Below are positions 51,711 through 57,380 of a stretch of DNA of 57,380 nucleotides, in pieces. The DNA is from Oscillospiraceae bacterium (GTDB taxonomy: Bacteria; Bacillota; Clostridia; Oscillospirales; Ruminococcaceae): positions 1-57,380 of the forward strand of contig CAAGCE010000174.1 in the NCBI GenBank assembly GCA_900768245.1, read 5' to 3'. Positions within the stretch are counted from its first letter, which is position 1, and each line of letters begins with the position of its first letter. The translations under genes were made by a program, and so were the position numbers. Under the pieces are notes generated by a model. The model saw only the letters and a list, made by a program, of their open reading frames with translations, searched no databases and was not told where the DNA came from.

Positions 51711-54700
51711 ATGGTTTCAAACTTTTCTTTTTTAGACAGTCAGTTTCCTGTTCTCAGCAAATTCGGAAAACTTGCTGAGAACTATTTATACAGTGACTCT
51801 AACTCTTGCCTTATGAAGCTTGGTATGATTGGTGAAACAATAGTAAATTTGATGTACTGCTATGACAATATTCCTGTTCCGGAGGATAATTCTCAAGTAG
51901 CAAAAATAGATTACCTTTACAGAGAAGGACTTTTGACGAACGATTTGACCTCAATACTCCACCAATTAAGAAAAATACGAAATAAGGCTGCACACGATAA
52001 TTATTCATCTGTTTCGGACGGAGAAAAGTTTTTGCCTATTACATATAGCCTTTGCGAATGGTTTATGCAAACATATGGTGTTGATGGATATAATTATCAA
52101 AACAAGCCTTTTGTTATGCCTGTAAAGATTGATACTGCAATTTCTTCTGTTAATGAAAAGCAAATTGAGGATTCAGTATCTAAAGAACTTATAAAAGAAG
52201 CTGAAAAGAAAGCATCAGAAGCCCCTTCGCAATCTGTTTCTGACAGAAAAAAGAAGGCGGTTCAAGCAAATACTCAAAGAATCAAGACAGAAGCTGAAAC
52301 ACGCCTTCTGATAGATGAACAGTTAAGAAAAGTAGGCTGGGAAGCCGATACAGATAATATCAGATATTCAAAAGGCACAAGACCGTCAAAAGGTCGTAAT
52401 CTTGCTATTGCCGAATATCCGACAGATTCAAAAATATCACACAAGGGTTATGCCGATTATGCTTTGTTTATCGGTGAAAAGCTTGTTGCAATAGTGGAAG
52501 CTAAGTCTATTCATAAAGACATCCCGTCTGTTATTGATTATCAAGGCAAGGACTATCCTCGCAATATACGTCAGGAGGATAACAAGTACGTTATAGGTCA
52601 ATGGGGCGAATATAAAGCACCGTTTACATTTGCAACTAACGGCAGACCTTACCTTGAACAATACAAGCAGAAATCCGGAATATGGTTTCTCGACCTTAGA
52701 AATCCAGATAACACACCTATAGCTCTAAAGGGTTGGTTTAGTCCTGACGGCATAGAAGAACTTCTTGAAGCTGATATCCAGTCAACAAATAAAAAACTTG
52801 AAGAAATGCCTTATGATTTGTTGACAGATAAAGGTGGACTCAATCTCAGACCTTATCAGCTTAATGCAATCAAAGCAGCTGAAAAAGCAGTTATCGACGG
52901 AAAAGAAACAGTATTACTTGCAATGGCAACAGGTACCGGTAAAACAAGAACAATCCTCGGTATGATTTACCGCTTTTTAAAAACAGAACGTTTCCGCAGA
53001 ATCCTTTTCCTTGTTGACAGAACATCTTTAGGCGAACAGACTTATGATGTTTTCAAAGAAGTCAAAATGGAAGAACTGCTTACAATTGATGACATCTATA
53101 ATATCAAAGGTCTTGAAGATAAAACGATTGACAAGGAAACCCGTATTCATATTTCAACGGTACAAGGAATGGTAAAGCGTGTGCTTTATAACACGGGGGA
53201 AACTATGCCTGCTGTATCGGACTATGATTTAATCATCGTTGACGAAGCACATAGAGGATATATATTAGACAAAGAAATGACCGATGATGAATCGCTTTAT
53301 CGTGACCAGAGAGATTATCAGAGTAAATATCGCACTGTAATTGAGTATTTTAATGCAGTAAAAATAGCTTTGACTGCAACTCCTGCTTTACATACCACTG
53401 AAATTTTCGGGCAGCCTGTGTTCAAATACACATACAGAGAAGCCGTAATAGAGGGATATTTGATAGACCACGATGCTCCTCATCACATTGAAACAAAACT
53501 TAATACGGAAGGTATCCACTACAAGGCAGGAGATACTGTTACTGTATTTGACCCTGTTACGCACGAAATACTAAACGGTGAACTTCTTGAAGATGAACTT
53601 GACTTTGATGTTGAGGCGTTTAATAAGAAAGTCATTACAGAATCGTTTAACAGAACTGTATTGACAGAAATATCACAATATATTGACCCTGAAACTCCAA
53701 GAGAAAACGGTAAAACGCTCATATATGCAGTAAATGATGACCACGCTGATATGATAGTCAGCATATTAAAAGAGATTTATTCCGAATATGGCGTAGATAA
53801 TGATGCTATTATGAAAATCACAGGAAGTGTGGCAAATGGTGACAGAAAAAAGATACAAGAAGCTATAAACAGATTTAAAAATGAGGATTTCCCATCGGTT
53901 GTAGTTACGGTTGACCTTTTGACAACAGGAATTGATGTACCGTCTATCACAAATCTTGTGTTTATGCGCAGGGTTAAATCAAGAATACTTTTTGAACAAA
54001 TGCTTGGACGCGCCACAAGATTATGTCCCGAAATTCACAAGACACATTTTGATATTTTTGACCCTGTCGGCGTTTATGATTCTCTTGAGGATGTCAACAC
54101 GATGAAACCTGTCGTTGCAAATCCATCTGCATCTTTTGAACAGTTGATTGAAGAAATGAAAGCACCAATTGATAGTGATGATGTTCTGCAAAATCAAATA
54201 AATCAGATTATTGCCAAGCTGCAGAGAAAAAAGCGTAATATGACCGAAGAAACTATTGAACATTTCAAGGATATAGCAAACGGAAACAATCCGAATGAAT
54301 ATATTGACAAGCTTCAAAAACTTGATGTCAAAGAAGCAAAAAATCGAATATTCGATGACATTGAGCTTTTCAAACTACTCGATAAGAGCCGTGGAAAGCA
54401 ATTAGGAGTTGTTATTTCCGATAAGGAAGATACATTTATCGGAACAACAAGAGGATATGGCAAATCTGATTCAAAGCCGGAAGATTATCTTGATGAATTT
54501 TCAGCATTTATCCACACACACATAAACGAGATAGCAGCATTAAATGTTATTTGCACACGTCCCAAAGACCTTACTCGTGAAAGTCTTAAATCATTAAAAC
54601 TGGCTCTTGACAGAGAGGGCTTCACCCAGCAGCAGCTTAACACAGCTATTTCGCAGATTACAAACGAAGAAATGGCAGCTGACATTATAAGCATTATCAG

Positions 54701-54992
54701 AAGATATGCTATTGGTTCGGCTCTTATAAGTCACGAGGAAAGAATTAAAAAGGCTGTTGATAAGCTCAGAAAAGCACACAAATTCAGCAAATTGGAAGAT
54801 AACTGGATAAAGAGAATGGAGGATTATCTTATGAATGAATCTGTTCTTAACATTCAAGTTTTTGATGAAGATAGCCGTTTTAGGTCACAAGGAGGATTTA
54901 GCAGAATCAATAAGGTTTTTTCAAATAATCTTGAAAGCATTATCCTTGAACTAAACACATATCTTTACGATGATGGAGGAAAAGCGGTATGA
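51711..54992 (+). CDS. hsdR: Type I restriction enzyme, subunit R
   Basis: The 1093-residue protein carries an extra N-terminal DUF4145-like domain (residues 1-135, ending near LRKIRNKAAHDNY). The HsdR nuclease domain (about 200-340) follows, with DYALFIGEKLVAIVEAKS holding the D and E-x-K metal site. Next comes the translocase with Walker A MATGTGKTR near residue 406, DEAH near 510 and a motif VI region MLGRATRL, then a C-terminal domain of the EcoEI type. AGGAGAGG precedes the ATG. It cuts DNA lacking the methyl mark after ATP-driven translocation. ATGA overlap couples it to hsdM. Confidence 0.93.
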   Translation: MVSNFSFLDSQFPVLSKFGKLAENYLYSDSNSCLMKLGMIGETIVNLMYCYDNIPVPEDNSQVAKIDYLYREGLLTNDLTSILHQLRKIRNKAAHDNYSSVSDGEKFLPITYSLCEWFMQTYGVDGYNYQNKPFVMPVKIDTAISSVNEKQIEDSVSKELIKEAEKKASEAPSQSVSDRKKKAVQANTQRIKTEAETRLLIDEQLRKVGWEADTDNIRYSKGTRPSKGRNLAIAEYPTDSKISHKGYADYALFIGEKLVAIVEAKSIHKDIPSVIDYQGKDYPRNIRQEDNKYVIGQWGEYKAPFTFATNGRPYLEQYKQKSGIWFLDLRNPDNTPIALKGWFSPDGIEELLEADIQSTNKKLEEMPYDLLTDKGGLNLRPYQLNAIKAAEKAVIDGKETVLLAMATGTGKTRTILGMIYRFLKTERFRRILFLVDRTSLGEQTYDVFKEVKMEELLTIDDIYNIKGLEDKTIDKETRIHISTVQGMVKRVLYNTGETMPAVSDYDLIIVDEAHRGYILDKEMTDDESLYRDQRDYQSKYRTVIEYFNAVKIALTATPALHTTEIFGQPVFKYTYREAVIEGYLIDHDAPHHIETKLNTEGIHYKAGDTVTVFDPVTHEILNGELLEDELDFDVEAFNKKVITESFNRTVLTEISQYIDPETPRENGKTLIYAVNDDHADMIVSILKEIYSEYGVDNDAIMKITGSVANGDRKKIQEAINRFKNEDFPSVVVTVDLLTTGIDVPSITNLVFMRRVKSRILFEQMLGRATRLCPEIHKTHFDIFDPVGVYDSLEDVNTMKPVVANPSASFEQLIEEMKAPIDSDDVLQNQINQIIAKLQRKKRNMTEETIEHFKDIANGNNPNEYIDKLQKLDVKEAKNRIFDDIELFKLLDKSRGKQLGVVISDKEDTFIGTTRGYGKSDSKPEDYLDEFSAFIHTHINEIAALNVICTRPKDLTRESLKSLKLALDREGFTQQQLNTAISQITNEEMAADIISIIRRYAIGSALISHEERIKKAVDKLRKAHKFSKLEDNWIKRMEDYLMNESVLNIQVFDEDSRFRSQGGFSRINKVFSNNLESIILELNTYLYDDGGKAV

Positions 54993-56419
54993 CAACGCAG
55001 GAAATTGTATCAAAGCTTTGGAATCTCTGTAATGTTCTCAGAGATGATGGAATTACATATCACCAGTATGTTACAGAGCTTACATATATTCTTTTTTTGA
55101 AAATGGCAAAGGAAACAGGCTCGGAAACACAGATACCCGAAGAATACAGATGGGACAAACTCACATCCAAAAGCGGTATTGAGCTGAAAAAGTTCTATAA
55201 GGAGCTTTTAGACCATCTCGGAGAAAAATGCACAGGCAGAGTGCGTGAAATCTACTCCGGTGCGGCTACAAATATTGATGAACCTAAAAACCTTGAAAAA
55301 ATTATCACCACAATAGATGGATTAGATTGGTTCTCGGCTCGTGAAGAAGGCCTTGGAAATCTCTATGAGGGATTACTTGAAAAGAATGCGAATGAAAAGA
55401 AATCTGGAGCAGGACAGTATTTTACTCCCCGTGTGCTAATTGATGTAATGACAAAGCTTATCAAGCCACAGCCCGGCGAAAGATGCAACGACCCGGCTTG
55501 CGGAACTTTCGGATTTATGATTTCTGCAAGTCAGTATGTGCGTGAACAGACCGACAATTTCTTTACTCTCGATGCAGATACAGCACAATTTGAACGTGAC
55601 GAAGCATTTACAGGCTGTGAACTTGTCCACGATACTCACAGGCTTGCTTTGATGAATGCTATGCTTCACGATATTGACGGCGAAATTATGCTTGGTGATA
55701 CGCTTTCTAATATTGGAAAGCGTATGAAAAACTATGATGTTGTACTGACCAATCCGCCTTTTGGCACAAAGAAAGGCGGAGAACGTGCAACCCGTGATGA
55801 CCTTACTTATATGACAAGCAATAAACAGTTGAATTTTTTGCAACATATCTATCGTAGTTTAAAGACTAACGGCACTGCCCGTGCCGCCGTTGTTCTCCCC
55901 GATAACGTGCTTTTTGCTGACGGTGACGGTGAAAAAATACGCAAGGACTTAATGGAGAAGTGTAATCTTCATACCATTCTAAGACTGCCGACAGGGATTT
56001 TCTATGCTCAGGGGGTAAAAACCAACGTACTTTTCTTTACAAGGGGAACTTCCGATAAGAATAACACTAAAGAAGTATGGATTTATGACCTGCGCTCTAA
56101 TATGCCGTCATTTGGCAAGACAAATCCGCTTAAATCCGAGCATTTTAATGAGTTTGTTGAGTGCTACAAGGACGGAAATCTTGGCGAGCGTGTGGAAACA
56201 TACAGTGAAGAAAATCCAAACGGCAGATGGCGTAAATTCAGCTATGAGGATATTCTTGCAAGAGATAAAACAAGTCTTGATATTACTTGGATAAAAAGCG
56301 ATAATGCAGTAGATGAGCGTACATTGTCTGAACTAATTTACGAAATCAAGGAAAAATCCACAAATATTGCTACTGCTGTTTCGGCTTTGGAAGAATTGAT
56401 TGGCGAGGTTGATGAATAA
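54989..56419 (+). CDS. hsdM: Type I modification methylase, subunit M
   Basis: The 476-residue protein has an N-terminal HsdM helical domain (residues 5-130). The N6-adenine methylase domain has QYFTPRVLIDVM, SAM motif DPACGTFGFM near residue 168 and catalytic NPPFG near 255. It forms the M2S methylase with HsdS and the complete enzyme with HsdR. Its start overlaps hsdR by 4 bp, and its stop overlaps hsdS by one base (TAATG). Confidence 0.95.
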   Translation: MTTQEIVSKLWNLCNVLRDDGITYHQYVTELTYILFLKMAKETGSETQIPEEYRWDKLTSKSGIELKKFYKELLDHLGEKCTGRVREIYSGAATNIDEPKNLEKIITTIDGLDWFSAREEGLGNLYEGLLEKNANEKKSGAGQYFTPRVLIDVMTKLIKPQPGERCNDPACGTFGFMISASQYVREQTDNFFTLDADTAQFERDEAFTGCELVHDTHRLALMNAMLHDIDGEIMLGDTLSNIGKRMKNYDVVLTNPPFGTKKGGERATRDDLTYMTSNKQLNFLQHIYRSLKTNGTARAAVVLPDNVLFADGDGEKIRKDLMEKCNLHTILRLPTGIFYAQGVKTNVLFFTRGTSDKNNTKEVWIYDLRSNMPSFGKTNPLKSEHFNEFVECYKDGNLGERVETYSEENPNGRWRKFSYEDILARDKTSLDITWIKSDNAVDERTLSELIYEIKEKSTNIATAVSALEELIGEVDE

Positions 56420-57380
56420 TGGATACAAAAGCATTAAGGCAGAAAATACTTGACCTTGCTATCAGAGGTAAGCTTGTACCGCAAGACCCGAATGACGAGC
56501 CTGCATCGGTTCTTTTGGAACGTATTTGTGCCGAAAAGCAGCAGATGGTTAAAGACGGAAAGCTGAAAGCAAAGGACATCAAGAATGATACTGTTATCTT
56601 CAAGGGTGAGGATAATTTGCATTATGAGAAGTTCGCCGATGGTACTGTAAAATGCATTGAAGATGAGATTCCTTTTGAGCTGCCGCAGTGGTGGGAGTGG
56701 ACATTTCTTTCCAATATCGTTTGTGTTTTGAATGGAGATAGAGGACAAAATTATCCTGCTAAAAACAAATTACAGAACGAAGGTATTCCCTTTGTGAGTG
56801 CATCTAACATTGAAGATGGTGTCGTGTCCGCAGATGGTCTTCTCTGCTTATCTGATGCTCAGTATAATGCACTTGGAGCAGGCAAACTCGTTTCAGGTGA
56901 TATCGTCTATTGTATCCGTGGATCATTGGGTAAGTGCGGATTATTCACTATGGAAAAGGGTGCAATCGCTTCTTCTTTGGTAATCGTTCGTTCTATTCTC
57001 GATAACACCCATGTTAGGGACTATATTTTCTTATATTTAAATTCTGCTTTTGCAGACGAGGAAATAAAGAAATATGACAACGGAAGTGCACAGCCAAATC
57101 TTGCGGCAAAAGATTTTACGCATTTTCTTGTTCCTATTCCGCCACAGAAGGAAATGCAGAGAATTAATGAGCAAGCACAGAAAGCACTTGGCTATGTTAA
57201 GTCCATCCAAAATAGCAAATCCGAATTGTGTGATGCCATTGCTATGACCAAATCCAAAATCCTCGACCTTGCAATCAGAGGGAAACTTGTACCGCAAGAC
57301 TCGAACGATGAGCCGGCAAGCGTTCTCCTTGAACGCATAAGAGCAGAAAAAGAAGAGCTCATAAAACTGGGCAAAATCAA
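56419..57380 (+). CDS. hsdS: Type I specificity subunit S (partial, cut by window end)
   Basis: An open frame of 320 codons starts at the ATG that overlaps the hsdM stop and runs off the window. A conserved region (KILDLAIRGKLVPQDPNDEP, residues 11-30) and the first target-recognition domain (residues 90-250) are present. The latter has LPQWWEWTFLSNI, FVSASNIEDG, GDIVYCIRGSLGKCGL and FLVPIPPQKEMQRI. A second copy of the conserved region lies near residue 280. The repeated unit is the expected two-half layout of HsdS. The second recognition domain lies beyond the window. Confidence 0.92.
   Translation, partial: MDTKALRQKILDLAIRGKLVPQDPNDEPASVLLERICAEKQQMVKDGKLKAKDIKNDTVIFKGEDNLHYEKFADGTVKCIEDEIPFELPQWWEWTFLSNIVCVLNGDRGQNYPAKNKLQNEGIPFVSASNIEDGVVSADGLLCLSDAQYNALGAGKLVSGDIVYCIRGSLGKCGLFTMEKGAIASSLVIVRSILDNTHVRDYIFLYLNSAFADEEIKKYDNGSAQPNLAAKDFTHFLVPIPPQKEMQRINEQAQKALGYVKSIQNSKSELCDAIAMTKSKILDLAIRGKLVPQDSNDEPASVLLERIRAEKEELIKLGKI

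Noticed and set aside
1..57380. CRISPR array, tRNA, rRNA, insertion sequence or attachment-site repeats
   Set aside because: No regular repeat-spacer pattern, cloverleaf, transposase frame or matching end repeats were recognised anywhere in the window.

Overview
The window looks like DNA from a gut Clostridium-class bacterium of the Ruminococcus/Oscillospiraceae type. The reasons are the conjugation gene set (Maff2-type small membrane protein, PrgI, VirB4, VirD4/TraG, PcfB/DUF3801, TopB, a giant helicase-methylase, an ArdC-like protein), strong Shine-Dalgarno sites, an Agr-type quorum system and moderate GC in the transfer genes. The species is inferred from gene style only. No rRNA, tRNA, CRISPR array, transposase, integrase or relaxase was found.

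Layout. (1) 1-12,000, almost all on the minus strand: an Agr two-component system (agrA, agrC) and an AgrD-like peptide gene. These are followed by a tightly overlapping run encoding an ASCH-like protein, a short pyruvate-kinase-like protein, an alanine-dehydrogenase-like protein, a methyltransferase and a truncated class I lysyl-tRNA-synthetase-like protein. Two fused ABC exporters and a nucleotidyltransferase-fold protein follow. A promoter with a 20-bp-spaced direct repeat and no clear -35 box precedes agrD. No AgrB is present. This reads as a quorum-controlled biosynthesis and export cluster built from repurposed metabolic and translation enzymes, and I do not recognise it as a described pathway. 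(2) 12,216-12,530, plus strand: a small XRE regulator with its own promoter, a possible operator and a terminator, separating the agr island from the transfer genes. (3) 12,583-50,014, minus strand: about 37 kb of conjugative-element genes that read as one or two long operons. In transcription order they are a lipoprotein, PcfB, VirD4/TraG, a small protein, [terminator], a Maff2-like pilin-like protein, VirB6-like, a cytosine methyltransferase, PrgI, a CobU-like P-loop protein, VirB4, a large membrane protein, a small membrane protein, TopB, three accessory proteins including a GAF-GGDEF protein, a Toprim/primase-like protein, a coiled-coil protein, the 3087-residue helicase-methylase, an ArdC-like protein and a TTRAP-like protein. 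An AbiEi/AbiEii toxin-antitoxin pair sits on the opposite strand at 33.1-34.7 kb. (4) 50,303-57,380: a WYL regulator (minus) divergent from a type I restriction-modification locus hsdR-hsdM-hsdS (plus), with hsdS cut by the window end.

The transfer genes carry ten exact copies (plus one degenerate copy) of an inverted repeat, RATGTTCC-N3-GGAACATY. Every exact copy is in the same strand and reading frame and is translated as VP(V/L/P)EH. They occur in five different proteins over 28 kb. This is either a DNA site hidden in linker-coding sequence or a small palindromic mobile element. With the quorum-controlled cluster it is the most noteworthy signal here.
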